Assembly: GCF_025231485.1 (NCBI RefSeq)
Contig: NZ_CP104003.1
Coordinates: forward strand, 3,038,001 to 3,102,000
Source of the DNA: Salinirubellus salinus
GTDB taxonomy: Archaea; Halobacteriota; Halobacteria; Halobacteriales; Haloarculaceae
DNA: 64,000 nucleotides
Direction of reading: 5' to 3'
Shown: positions 15,883-24,187 of the stretch, piece by piece
Position numbering within the stretch: position 1 is the stretch's first letter
Layout: each line of letters opens with the position of its first letter
Notes under the pieces: generated by a model
Databases searched by the model: none
Seen by the model: the letters and a program-made list of their open reading frames with translations, nothing else
Told to the model about the DNA's origin: nothing
Made by a program: the position numbers and the translations under genes

Positions 15883-18489
15883 CTACTCGCGCTCCTCGGC
15901 CCTGCGTTTCAACGCCGCGAGCGTGTTCAGCGCCTCCACCGGGGTGGTGTTCCCGATGTCCACCTCGCGGAGGCGTTCGAGGAGTTCGTCGGGTGCGTGG
16001 TGCCCGTTCGTCGCCGGTTCCACGTCACTGGCACTGTGACCGTTCGACGCTTCCTCCGGCCCGAGCAACGCCCGCGCTCGCTCGACCACCGAGTCGGGCA
16101 CCCCGGCCATCCGCGCCACGTCGACGCCGTAGGAGGCGGTGGCAGGTCCCTCGCGCACGTCGTGGTCGAAGGTGACGCTTCCGCCCTCGCGGGTCGCCGA
16201 GAAGTGCCGGTTCCGTGCGCGCGGGAGCGAGTCGGCGACGGCCGTGAGGTCGTGGTGGTGCGTGGCGAACAGGGTGAACGCCTCGGTCTCGTCGTGGAGG
16301 TGCTCGGTCACCGCGCGGGCGATGGCGAACCCGTCGGCCGTGGAGGTGCCGCGGCCCACCTCGTCCAGCAGGACGAGTGAGTCCTCGCTGGCGTGCTGGA
16401 GGATGCCCGCGAGTTCGTCCATCTCGACCATGAACGTCGAGCGGCCGCCGGCGATGTCGTCGCTCGCGCCCACGCGGGTGAAGATACGGTCGAGGACGGG
16501 CAGGCGTGCGGACGCGGCGGGGACGAAACTCCCGATCTGCGCGAGGACGCAGACGAGGGCCACCTGCCGCATGTACGTCGACTTCCCGCTCATGTTCGGG
16601 CCGGTCAGGACCGTCACCGGCGCCTCGCGCGGGAGGTGCGCGTCGTTCGGGACGAACGACTGCTGGGTCCGCTCGACGACGGGGTGCCGGCCCCGCTCGA
16701 CGTGGACGCTGTCGGTCTCTCCAACCTCGGGCCGGCAGTAGTCGTGCTCGGCCGCGACGGTCGCCAGCGAGACGAGCGTGTCGAGTTCCGCGACGGCGTC
16801 GGCGACCCGCTGGACGCGCTCGGTCTCGTCGCCGACGGCCGCCCGGACCTCCCGGAACAGTTCGTACTCGAGGTCGTCGGCCCGGCCCTCGGCCCGGACG
16901 ATCTCGTCCTCGCGCTCCTTCAACTCGGGCGTGTAGTACCGCTCGCTGTTCTTCAGGGTCTGGCGGCGCTGGTAGTCCTCGGGCACGCGGTCGGTGTTGG
17001 CCTTCGTCACCTCGATGTAGTAGCCGTGGACCTGGTTGAAGCCGACCTTCAGCGAGTCGACGCCGGTGCGTTCGCGCTCCTCGGCCTCCAACGAGTCGAT
17101 CCAGCGTTTCCCCTCGCGTTCGGTCTGCCGGAGTTCGTCCAGTCGCTCGTCGTACCCCTCGCGGACGACGCCGCCCTCGGTGAGCTCGATGGGTGGGTCC
17201 TCCGCGACGGCCTCGTCGATGGTCTCACGGACGTCTTCGAGGGGGTCCAGTCGCTCGTGCAGGTCACGGAGTCGGTCGCTCTCGGCACCGGCCAGCGCCT
17301 CGCGCAGGGCCGGGACGACGGCGAGGGTGTCGTGGAGCGAGCGCAGGTCGCGTGCGTTCCCGCGCCCCCGCGAGATGCGGGCGATGAGTCGCTCCACGTC
17401 GTAGACGTCGTGGAGGCGCTCGTGGAGGAACTCCCGCGTGGAGAGGTCGCCGACGAGTTCCTCGACGGCCCCCTGTCGCGCCCGGATCTCGTCGGTGTCG
17501 AGCAGCGGTCGGCGGAGCCAGTCGTGGAGCCTCCGGCGGCCGAGCGCGCAGGCCGTCTCGTCCAGCACGTCGACGAGCGCGGTGCCCGTCGCGCCGTGGA
17601 CCGACCGGCGCTCGAACAGTTCGAGCGAGCGCAGGGCGACCGCGTCCAGCAGCATGTACTCGCGCGGGTCGTAGCGCGTGAGGTGCGTGAGGTAGTCGAG
17701 TCGGTCGCGTTCGCCCTCGTCGGTGGTCCCTCTGGCGTACTCGGCGTACGCGAGCAGGGCGCCGCAGGCCCGAATCTCGGCGGGCGAGGCGAGGAGCGTC
17801 TCCGGCCGGCCGAAGTAGTCGCTCACGCGCTCGTGTGCCCGGTCGAACCCGAACGCCCCGGCGTCGTACGGCGTGACCATGCAGTCGCCGCCGAATACCT
17901 CGCGCGCCTCGGGGACCGAGACGTCCGGGCCGACGACGGCCTCGGCGGGGTCGAACCGGCCCGCCTCGTCGCGCAGCGTGGCCGCGTCCGTGGTGCCGGT
18001 GGCGTAGAAGTCACCCGTCGAGACGTCCAGCATGGCGAGGCCGTAGCCCTCCTCGCCCTCGACCAGTGCGGCGACGAAGTTGTTCTCGTCGCCCCCGAGC
18101 AGTTCGGCCTCGGTGAGCGTGCCGGGCGTGACGACGCGTGTGACCGCCCGCTCGACCGGTCCCGTGGCCTCCTCGGGTTCCTCCACCTGGTCGGCGACGG
18201 CGACGCGGAAGCCCGCGTCGAGGAGGGTCTCGATGTACCCCTCGGCGTTGTCGACGGGGATGCCGGCCATCGGGTAGCGGCCGGTCGAGTCCTCGCGCTT
18301 GGTGAGGGTGATCTCGCAGACGCGGGCGGTGACCTCGGCGGCGTCGCAGAACGTCTCGTAGAAGTCGCCCACCTGGAAGAGGACGAGCGAGTCGTCGTAG
18401 CGGGCACAGAGGTCGCGGTACTGGGTGAGCATCGGGGTGAGTTCCCCCTGCATCGCCTCGGGCGCGCCCAGTGCCGCCTCCGTGTTCAT
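15883..18489 (-). CDS. mutS: DNA mismatch repair protein MutS
   Basis: An 868-residue MutS1 that recognises mismatches as a dimer and recruits MutL. The N-terminal mismatch-binding motif is FYETF (Phe of the F-x-E motif, about residue 43); the ATPase has Walker [10 protein letters not shown] (about 633-641), [12 protein letters not shown] (Walker B, about 705) and the ATHHHDL switch. A C-terminal tail (about 805-868) resembles the oligomerisation helix. A GATTTAGGA box about 30 bases before the ATG implies leaderless transcription. No mutL is adjacent. Extragenic 176-base direct repeats flank it. Confidence 0.96.
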   Translation of the reverse strand: MNTEAALGAPEAMQGELTPMLTQYRDLCARYDDSLVLFQVGDFYETFCDAAEVTARVCEITLTKREDSTGRYPMAGIPVDNAEGYIETLLDAGFRVAVADQVEEPEEATGPVERAVTRVVTPGTLTEAELLGGDENNFVAALVEGEEGYGLAMLDVSTGDFYATGTTDAATLRDEAGRFDPAEAVVGPDVSVPEAREVFGGDCMVTPYDAGAFGFDRAHERVSDYFGRPETLLASPAEIRACGALLAYAEYARGTTDEGERDRLDYLTHLTRYDPREYMLLDAVALRSLELFERRSVHGATGTALVDVLDETACALGRRRLHDWLRRPLLDTDEIRARQGAVEELVGDLSTREFLHERLHDVYDVERLIARISRGRGNARDLRSLHDTLAVVPALREALAGAESDRLRDLHERLDPLEDVRETIDEAVAEDPPIELTEGGVVREGYDERLDELRQTEREGKRWIDSLEAEERERTGVDSLKVGFNQVHGYYIEVTKANTDRVPEDYQRRQTLKNSERYYTPELKEREDEIVRAEGRADDLEYELFREVRAAVGDETERVQRVADAVAELDTLVSLATVAAEHDYCRPEVGETDSVHVERGRHPVVERTQQSFVPNDAHLPREAPVTVLTGPNMSGKSTYMRQVALVCVLAQIGSFVPAASARLPVLDRIFTRVGASDDIAGGRSTFMVEMDELAGILQHASEDSLVLLDEVGRGTSTADGFAIARAVTEHLHDETEAFTLFATHHHDLTAVADSLPRARNRHFSATREGGSVTFDHDVREGPATASYGVDVARMAGVPDSVVERARALLGPEEASNGHSASDVEPATNGHHAPDELLERLREVDIGNTTPVEALNTLAALKRRAEERE

Positions 18490-18614
18490 GGACGTGTGGT
18501 GTCGTTCGGCTCCTAAATCTCGCTCGGTCTCTAGGGGTCGGTCTTATCGGGTGTGAGGTGGGTTTGTGTGGGCCGGTGTAGGTGCGGCCGTGTCGTGTCG
18601 TGTCGAGCGAGGTG

Positions 18615-18814
18615 ACTAGCGCGGTACGAAGAGAATCGCCCAGCACAGCCCTCACGCCTCCCCAGCCGATCCCTTCACTCGCCTCACTTCGCTCGTCTCG
18701 TTCAGTCATCCCTCGCACGAGCCGTTCGCGGGCCTCACTCCGTTCGGCACCGCTCACGGCGCACGCCACGTTGAGAATCCAGTCTCTCGGGACACCCCCG
18801 TTTCCCGTCGAACG
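18615..18814. repeat. Extragenic repeat, copy C (5' side of mutS)
   Basis: Lies between the divergent mutS and FAD-oxidoreductase genes. Bases 18639-18814 are the partner of 15700-15875, in the same orientation. A shorter head (GCGGTAC at 18620-18626, then CCCAGCACAGCC) recalls copies A and B. The variable centre contains the CACTTCGCTCG-type words widespread between haloarchaeal genes. An open frame on the minus strand across it is not considered coding because the same frame appears in copy B with its variable middle. Confidence 0.75.
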
Positions 18815-18857
18815 ACCCCGCCCCGAACCTCATTACCCTCCCCGTCATCCCCCAACC

Positions 18858-20003
18858 GTGCACGTCTGTATCGTCGGTGGCGGCATCGTCGGCCTCGCCA
18901 GCGCTCACGCACTCGCCACGCACGGGGCCGCGGTGACGCTCGTGGAGCAGGGTCACCTCGGCAGCGGGTCGACCGACCGCGCCGTCGGTGGCATCCGCGC
19001 GCAGTTCTCCCGGCCGGAGAACGTCCGGCTCTCGCTGGCGAGCACGACCGTCTGGGAGACCTTCGAGGAGCGCTTCGGCGTCGACATCGGCTACCGGCGC
19101 GAGGGCTACCTGTTCCTCGCGCGTGGCGAGGAGACCGCCGCCGCCCTCCGCGAGTCCGCGGGGATGCAGGCCGACCTCGGGGTGCCCGTGGCGGTGCTCT
19201 CCCCGACCGAGGCGACCGAGCACTGCCCCGAACTCCGGGCCGACCGCTACGCGCTGGCGACCTACTCGCCGACCGACGGCTGGGCCGACCCCCACCTCGC
19301 GGTACAGGGGTACGCCAGCGGGTGCCGGGCGGCAGGCGTCGACCTGCGGACCAGGACGGCGGTGACGGACCTGCTGACCGACGGCGAGCGCGTGGTGGGC
19401 GTCGAGACGGCCGATGGCGAGGTCCGGGCCGACCACGTGGTGAACGCCGCAGGGGCGTGGGCCGCTCGCCTCGCCGCGATGGCCGACCTCGAGGTGCCGG
19501 TCTCGCCCCGCCGCCGGCAGGTCGCGGTCGTCGACCCCGAGACGCCCCTCCCCGAGTCGGTCCCGCTCGTCGTGGACCTCGAATCCGGGTCGTACTTCCG
19601 CCCCGAACGCGAGGGCCGGGCGCTCGTCGGCGGGCACTTCGCGACGGCGGACGACCCCGCTGACCCCGACCACTTCCGCGAGAAGGTGGACACCGACTGG
19701 GCGGTCACGGCCGTCGAGCGGGCGGGCGAGACGGCCCGTTACTTCGGGCCGGAGACGCGCCTCCGGAGCGGGTGGGCCGGACTCTACGCCGTGACGCCGG
19801 ACCACAGCCCGATTCTGGAGAGGACTGTGCCGGGGTTCGTGCAGGCCGTCGGGTTCTCCGGCCACGGGTTCCAGCACGCCCCGGCGACCGGACAGGTGGT
19901 CGCCGACCTGTGTCTCGGCGGGGAGACCGACCTCGTCGACCTCGGGGCGTTCCGTGGCGACCGGTTCGACGGTTCGACGACGTCCGAGTCACACGTCGCC
20001 TGA
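18858..20003 (+). CDS. FAD-dependent amino-acid oxidase-type oxidoreductase (DAO family)
   Basis: A 381-residue flavoprotein with an N-terminal Rossmann dinucleotide fold VCIVGGGIVGLASAHALA (3-20) and the acidic end of beta-2 (VTLVEQG). The second FAD contact is NAAGAWAARLA (about 195-205), and the C-terminal GFSGHGFQHAPATGQVVADL closes the cofactor site. These features are those of sarcosine oxidase beta/glycine oxidase/glycerol-3-phosphate dehydrogenase relatives; the amine substrate is not determined. GTG at 18858 begins the Rossmann strand and follows a CATTACCC box at suitable spacing. Confidence 0.85.
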   Translation: MHVCIVGGGIVGLASAHALATHGAAVTLVEQGHLGSGSTDRAVGGIRAQFSRPENVRLSLASTTVWETFEERFGVDIGYRREGYLFLARGEETAAALRESAGMQADLGVPVAVLSPTEATEHCPELRADRYALATYSPTDGWADPHLAVQGYASGCRAAGVDLRTRTAVTDLLTDGERVVGVETADGEVRADHVVNAAGAWAARLAAMADLEVPVSPRRRQVAVVDPETPLPESVPLVVDLESGSYFRPEREGRALVGGHFATADDPADPDHFREKVDTDWAVTAVERAGETARYFGPETRLRSGWAGLYAVTPDHSPILERTVPGFVQAVGFSGHGFQHAPATGQVVADLCLGGETDLVDLGAFRGDRFDGSTTSESHVA

Positions 20004-20035
20004 TCGGTGCACGACGGTCTCACGGCTTCACAACG

Positions 20036-20044
20036 CTTTTGTCC
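20036..20044 (+). promoter_or_regulatory. TATA-like box for the pheST leader transcript
   Basis: CTTTTGTCC begins exactly 30 bases before the ATG at 20066. The same box at 30 bases precedes rps6e, nucS, the SHOCT gene and the DUF5806 gene in this window, so transcription is expected to begin at or next to that ATG. No comparable box stands at this spacing before the pheS ATG at 20252. Confidence 0.7.
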
Positions 20045-20065
20045 GCGCACGGTAGAGCGTGACAC

Positions 20066-20146
20066 ATGCCCACCGACCCACGCGACGGGCGTCACGTTCC
20101 CCGACGAGCGACGCGGCCACGGGTCGGCTTCTTCTTCCGCGACTGA
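20066..20146 (+). CDS. Candidate phenylalanine leader peptide upstream of pheST
   Basis: A 26-codon frame at the predicted leaderless start: it begins MPTDPRDGRHVPRR and ends VGFFFRD followed by TGA, with three consecutive TTC (Phe) codons four to six residues before the stop. The gene downstream charges tRNA-Phe. In Enterobacteria pheST is controlled by a Phe-rich leader peptide and attenuation; no such control of archaeal pheST is known to me. The stop codon is the first three bases of a 9-bp stem. Translation of this ORF is inferred from promoter spacing. Confidence 0.55.
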   Translation: MPTDPRDGRHVPRRATRPRVGFFFRD

Positions 20147-20203
20147 CCGGGGCGGACTGCGCGGCGACGCCGAGGGGCGTCCCGCGACGGGAAACCCCGG
20201 TCA
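20144..20203 (+). promoter_or_regulatory. Two-level hairpin in the pheST leader
   Basis: TGACCGGGG (20144-20152) pairs perfectly with CCCCGGTCA (20195-20203). Inside it GACGCC (20166-20171) and GGCGTC (20176-20181) form a second perfect stem around GAGG. The first three bases of the outer stem are the stop codon of the Phe-rich ORF, so ribosomes stalled on the Phe codons or terminating there would cover its 5' arm. There is no T-run after it, so if it regulates, it may act on translation, stability or pausing. Confidence 0.55.
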
Positions 20204-20251
20204 CGGATGCGGAACCGCTAACTGACAGACCACCACAGACACACCCAGTAG

Positions 20252-21781
20252 ATGCCACGTAGACTCCCGGAGACACAGGTCGTCTTGCTCGAAGCGGCGA
20301 GCGCGACCGACGAGAAGACCGTCGACCGACTGGCCGAGGAGACCGGCGAGAAGGTGGAGACGCTCACCCGCGCCGCCTTCGAACTCGCCGACGAGGGCCT
20401 CCTCGCCGTCACCGAACGCACAGCACAGGACCTCTCGCTGACCGACGAGGCCCGCGAGTACCTCGAATCGGGGCTCCCCGAGCGCCGGCTCTACGACGCC
20501 GCACTCGACGCCGGCGCCGACGAGGAGTCCGTCTCGCTCGGACGAGTCATCGGCGCTTCGGGCCTCGAAGGCCCCGAGGTCGACATCGCGCTCTCGAACT
20601 TCGCCCGCAAGGGGTTCGGGAGCATCGACTCGGGCGAGATATCGGTCGCGCCGTCGGGGCCGGAGGTTGACCCGGAGGCCGACCCCGAGGCCGAGGCGCT
20701 CGCCGTCGTCGGCGACGACGGCGCCGACGCGGGCTACCTCGACGAGAACGTCCTGAACCGACTCGAATCGCGCGACCTGCTCGTCCGGAGCGAGACGACC
20801 GTCCGCTCCGTGACCCTCACGGACGAGGGGGTCAACGCCATGATGGAGGGGCTGGAGACCGCCGAGACGGTCGGACAGGTCACCTCCGAGATGCTCACCT
20901 CGGGCGAGTGGCGCGACGTCGAGTTCGCCGAGTACAACGTCGAGGCCGATTCGGAGGTCGAGTACGGCGGGCGGAAACACGTCCTCCGGCAGACTGCCGA
21001 CCGCGTGAAGGACGTCCTCGTCGGGATGGGGTTCGACGAGATGCAGGGCCCGCACGCCGACGCGGAGTTCTGGATCAACGACTGCCTGTTCATGCCGCAG
21101 GACCACCCCGCACGGACCCACTGGGACCAGTTCGCGCTGGACCTGCCGCCGATGAAGGACCTCCCCGAGGACCTCGTCGCGCGCGTCGAGGACGCCCACC
21201 GGAACGGCGTCGGCGAGGACGGCGACGGCTACCACTCGCCGTGGACCGAGGAGGTGGCCCGCGGCGTGGACCTCCGGGGCCACACCACCTCGCTGTCGAT
21301 GCGGTACCTCTCGGGCCACGAGGTCGGTGACCTCGAACCGCCCCAGCGGTACTTCTCCGTCGAGAAGGTCTACCGGAACGACACGCTCGACCCGACCCAC
21401 CTGCTGGAGTTCTTCCAGATCGAGGGCTGGGTGATGGCCGATGACCTCTCGGTGCGTGACCTGATGGGGACGTTCACCGAGTTCTACGAGCAGTTCGGCA
21501 TCACGGACATCGAGTTCAAGCCCCACTACAACCCGTACACGGAACCCTCGTTCGAGCTGTTCGGCACCCACCCGGAGACGGGCGAGATCGTCGAGATCGG
21601 CAACTCCGGCATCTTCCGCGAGGAGGTCCTGCGCCCGCTCGGCGTCGAGTGTGACGTGATGGCGTGGGGGCTCGCGCTGGAGCGCCTGCTCATGCTCATG
21701 TACGGCTTCGAGGACATCCGCGACGTCCACGGGACGCTGTGTGACCTCGACCTGCTGCGGACCACGGAGGCGGTCTACTGA
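20252..21781 (+). CDS. pheS: Phenylalanyl-tRNA synthetase alpha subunit
   Basis: Catalytic subunit of the class II alpha2-beta2 enzyme. The 509-residue protein has archaeal-type N-terminal winged-helix DNA/tRNA-binding repeats (about 1-200) and the class II core: motif 1 near HVLRQTADRVKDVLVGMGF, motif 2 in RYFSVEKVYRNDTLDPTHLLEFFQ, and motif 3 in WGLALERLLMLMYG, with the Phe-pocket EFWINDCLF/EPSFELFG segments. It shares TGATG with pheT. Transcription probably starts 186 bases upstream. Confidence 0.97.
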   Translation: MPRRLPETQVVLLEAASATDEKTVDRLAEETGEKVETLTRAAFELADEGLLAVTERTAQDLSLTDEAREYLESGLPERRLYDAALDAGADEESVSLGRVIGASGLEGPEVDIALSNFARKGFGSIDSGEISVAPSGPEVDPEADPEAEALAVVGDDGADAGYLDENVLNRLESRDLLVRSETTVRSVTLTDEGVNAMMEGLETAETVGQVTSEMLTSGEWRDVEFAEYNVEADSEVEYGGRKHVLRQTADRVKDVLVGMGFDEMQGPHADAEFWINDCLFMPQDHPARTHWDQFALDLPPMKDLPEDLVARVEDAHRNGVGEDGDGYHSPWTEEVARGVDLRGHTTSLSMRYLSGHEVGDLEPPQRYFSVEKVYRNDTLDPTHLLEFFQIEGWVMADDLSVRDLMGTFTEFYEQFGITDIEFKPHYNPYTEPSFELFGTHPETGEIVEIGNSGIFREEVLRPLGVECDVMAWGLALERLLMLMYGFEDIRDVHGTLCDLDLLRTTEAVY

Positions 21782-23502
21782 TGCCGGTCGTCGACGTCGA
21801 CCCCGACGAGCTGCGGCGGCTCACGGGCCACGAGGAGAAGGACGACGAGGAGCTCAAGTCGGACCTGTTCGCGCTCGGGCTGGAGTTCGAGGGCGAGACG
21901 GAGGACGGCGAGTTCCAGCTGGAGTTCGCCCCCGACCGACTGGACCGCCTCAGCGTGGAGGGGGTCGCCCGGTCGCTGCGCTACCAGTACGGCGACGACC
22001 GCGGGGTCTACATCCCGACCACGAACAGCGCCGAGTGGGTCATCGAGGTGGACGAGTCGGTCCCCGAGGAGCGCCCGTACGTCACGGGCGCCATCGTCCG
22101 CGGGCTGGACATGACCGAGGAGAAACTGGAGTCGCTCATCCAGTTGCAGGAGAAGCTCCACGCGACGATGGGGCGCAAGCGGGCGAAGGGCGCCATCGGC
22201 GTCCACGACCTCGCGATGCTGAAGGGTCGCGCCGGCGCGGGCGAGGGTGACAAGCCCAAGTCCATCACCTACCGTGGCGTGGACCCGGACGGCGACCGGT
22301 TCGTCCCGCTCGACGCGGACACGGACATGACCCCGCGCGAGGTGCTGACCGACCACGACACGGGCGCGACGTACGCACCGCTCGTCGAGGACCTGGAGCG
22401 GTTCCCGGCCATCTACGACGACGTGGGGCTGTTCTCGTTCCCGCCGGTCATCAACGGCAAGCGGACCGAGGTGGACGAGGGGACCCGCGACGTGTTCGTC
22501 GAGATGACGGGCACCGACCAGTGGACCATCGACCGGATGCTCAACATCGTCTGCTACGCGCTCGACGCCCGCGCGGGGCGCGTCGAGCTGGTGGACGTGG
22601 AGTACCCGGACCGCACCCTCGAGCGGCCGGACCTCTCGACGGACACGAAGACCGTCGCGCACTCGCGCATCGAGTCGGTGCTCGGCATCCCGCTGGACTC
22701 GGAGGCGGTCGTGGACCTGCTGGAGCGCTCGGGCCTCGACGCGACCGTCGAGACGGACGAGGAGGCCGGGACGGTCACCTACGAGGCCGGTATCCCGCCC
22801 TACCGCGTGGACGTGCTCCACCCGCTCGACGTGGTGGACGACGTGGGTCGGGCCTACGGGTTCAACGACCTCGAGCCGCGCTACCCGGACGTCTCGACGG
22901 TCGGCGGGCGCCACGAGCGCTCCCGCGTCGAGGACGCGGCCCGCGACGCCCTCGTCGGCCTCGGGTTCGAGGACCTCCTGAACTTCCACATGATCAGCGA
23001 GGCGGAGAACTTCGACCGCCTCTCCGTGGCGCCCGGTGACGGCTACGGTGCCGAGGAGCCGGTGACCATCACCGAACCCTACAGCGAGGACTACACCATG
23101 TTGCGGACGTGGGCGCTCCCCTCGCTGCTGATGGTCCTGGAGAACAACACGCACCGGGCGTACCCGCAGGACCTCGCGGAGATCGGCCTCGCGGCCCACC
23201 GCGACGACGCGGAGAACACCGGCGTCGCCGAACACCGGACCGTCGCCGCGGTGCTCGCCCGGAGTGAGGCCTCCTACGAGGACGCCAAGTCGCGGCTGGT
23301 GGCACTCGCGCGGGCGTTCGGCACGGCGGTCGAGACGCCCGCCACCGAGCACCCGTCGTTCATCCCGGGCCGCGTGGCCGACGTGGTGGTGGACGGCGAG
23401 ACGGTCGGTGTCATCGGCGAGGTGCACCCCGAGGTCGTCGTGGAACACGACGTGGAGGTGCCCGTCGCGGCGTTCGAACTTCGGCTCGACGCGCTGCGGT
23501 AG
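21781..23502 (+). CDS. pheT: Phenylalanyl-tRNA synthetase beta subunit
   Basis: The 573-residue subunit of the archaeal/eukaryal type, lacking the bacterial EMAP and B8 domains. It opens with MPVVDVDPDELRRLTG, followed by the B3/B4 editing fold, B5 domain (about 275-345, HSRIESVLGIPLD) and catalytic-like core with GRVADVVVDGETVGVIGEVHPEV near the end. It provides dimer architecture and editing of mischarged Tyr-tRNA. Starts within the pheS stop, giving one-to-one coupled synthesis. Confidence 0.97.
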   Translation: MPVVDVDPDELRRLTGHEEKDDEELKSDLFALGLEFEGETEDGEFQLEFAPDRLDRLSVEGVARSLRYQYGDDRGVYIPTTNSAEWVIEVDESVPEERPYVTGAIVRGLDMTEEKLESLIQLQEKLHATMGRKRAKGAIGVHDLAMLKGRAGAGEGDKPKSITYRGVDPDGDRFVPLDADTDMTPREVLTDHDTGATYAPLVEDLERFPAIYDDVGLFSFPPVINGKRTEVDEGTRDVFVEMTGTDQWTIDRMLNIVCYALDARAGRVELVDVEYPDRTLERPDLSTDTKTVAHSRIESVLGIPLDSEAVVDLLERSGLDATVETDEEAGTVTYEAGIPPYRVDVLHPLDVVDDVGRAYGFNDLEPRYPDVSTVGGRHERSRVEDAARDALVGLGFEDLLNFHMISEAENFDRLSVAPGDGYGAEEPVTITEPYSEDYTMLRTWALPSLLMVLENNTHRAYPQDLAEIGLAAHRDDAENTGVAEHRTVAAVLARSEASYEDAKSRLVALARAFGTAVETPATEHPSFIPGRVADVVVDGETVGVIGEVHPEVVVEHDVEVPVAAFELRLDALR

Positions 23503-23567
23503 GACTCCGGCGGTTCTCGGTTCGGCGCCTCTTTCCGGTGTGGCAGTTCGAGTGCTTGGTTCAGCGA

Positions 23568-23862
23568 GCAGACGCGCGAATCGCGGTACATCTGAAACAA
23601 CACGCAGAGCGGCCGGGCCACCGCGGGGGCGGCGGCCACGGCTGGCCCTGCCCTCCCCCGGACTCGGACAGCCACGGCTTCGCCGTGGCGTCCTCGCCGG
23701 CCGCGCTTCCCGCTTCACCAAGTGAACCACGTGGCCTGCGGGTCCCGCGAACGCCAGTGAGCGAGGACTCGCAACGGGGAAGGGCAGGGCACGCCGTGTG
23801 CGCCCGCGAGGGCGCACCGGCCGCTCTGCGGTGCGGTTGCTGTGCGGTTTACCATGTACCGC
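23568..23862. repeat. Fold-back extragenic repeat, copy D
   Basis: The two ends are inverted copies of the same sequence. GCGGTACAT (23583-23591) matches ATGTACCGC (23854-23862), CGCAGAGCGGCCGG (23603-23616) matches its complement at 23817-23830, and CCCTGCCCT near 23646 matches AGGGCAGGG near 23781. The left end is 22/22 identical to copy A and the right end, read in reverse, also matches copy A. The middle contains the small hairpins CCACGGC/GCCGTGG and TTCAC/GTGAA. No transposase is present, so this is either a non-autonomous element or a structured extragenic sequence. Confidence 0.65.
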
Positions 23863-24187
23863 GCTAGTCTCCCCGTTCGTCGTCACAGAGCACACCGTCA
23901 CGCTCGTCTACACAGGAACCGTAGCACACCCGCCCGTCGCCACAGAACCCGAACCACGTGCCCCCACACCACCCAGACACACCGCCCCACGCCGACGAAA
24001 GACAGAAGAACGCGCCGGACCCACCGTCTAGCGTGACCCGACCGTCCACGTCCCTCGAGACCACCACCCCGCTACGTGAGACGCGTCACTCGCACTCGCT
24101 CCCTGTAGGCCCCCTCTAGGGCCACACTTTGCTTCGACAGTTCCTTGAGACGGCGCATCGACCGACGAACAACGACCAGTATCCACG
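23863..24187 (+). other. C-rich, G-poor region before valS
   Basis: About 320 bases without a recognisable gene. The + strand is unusually rich in A and C and poor in G between about 23880 and 24010. A short GGCCC/GGGCC hairpin lies at 24108-24123, then CACTTTGCTTCG near 24125 is a possible promoter box for valS. A long 5' leader is possible, but nothing conserved can be shown. Confidence 0.35.

Noticed and set aside
20144-20251. Rho-independent-like terminator (classical attenuator) after the Phe-rich ORF
   Set aside because: The hairpin is strong but no T-run follows it, so a termination mechanism is not claimed.
23568-23862. Insertion sequence between pheT and valS
   Set aside because: The ends are inverted repeats, but there is no transposase and no target-site duplication was recognised; it is listed as a repeat only.
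23830-24031. Val-rich frame upstream of valS as a second amino-acid leader peptide
   Set aside because: Seven Val fall in a 23-residue stretch, but the frame starts inside the fold-back repeat with no promoter box at 30 bases and has no stem at its stop; composition alone can explain it.
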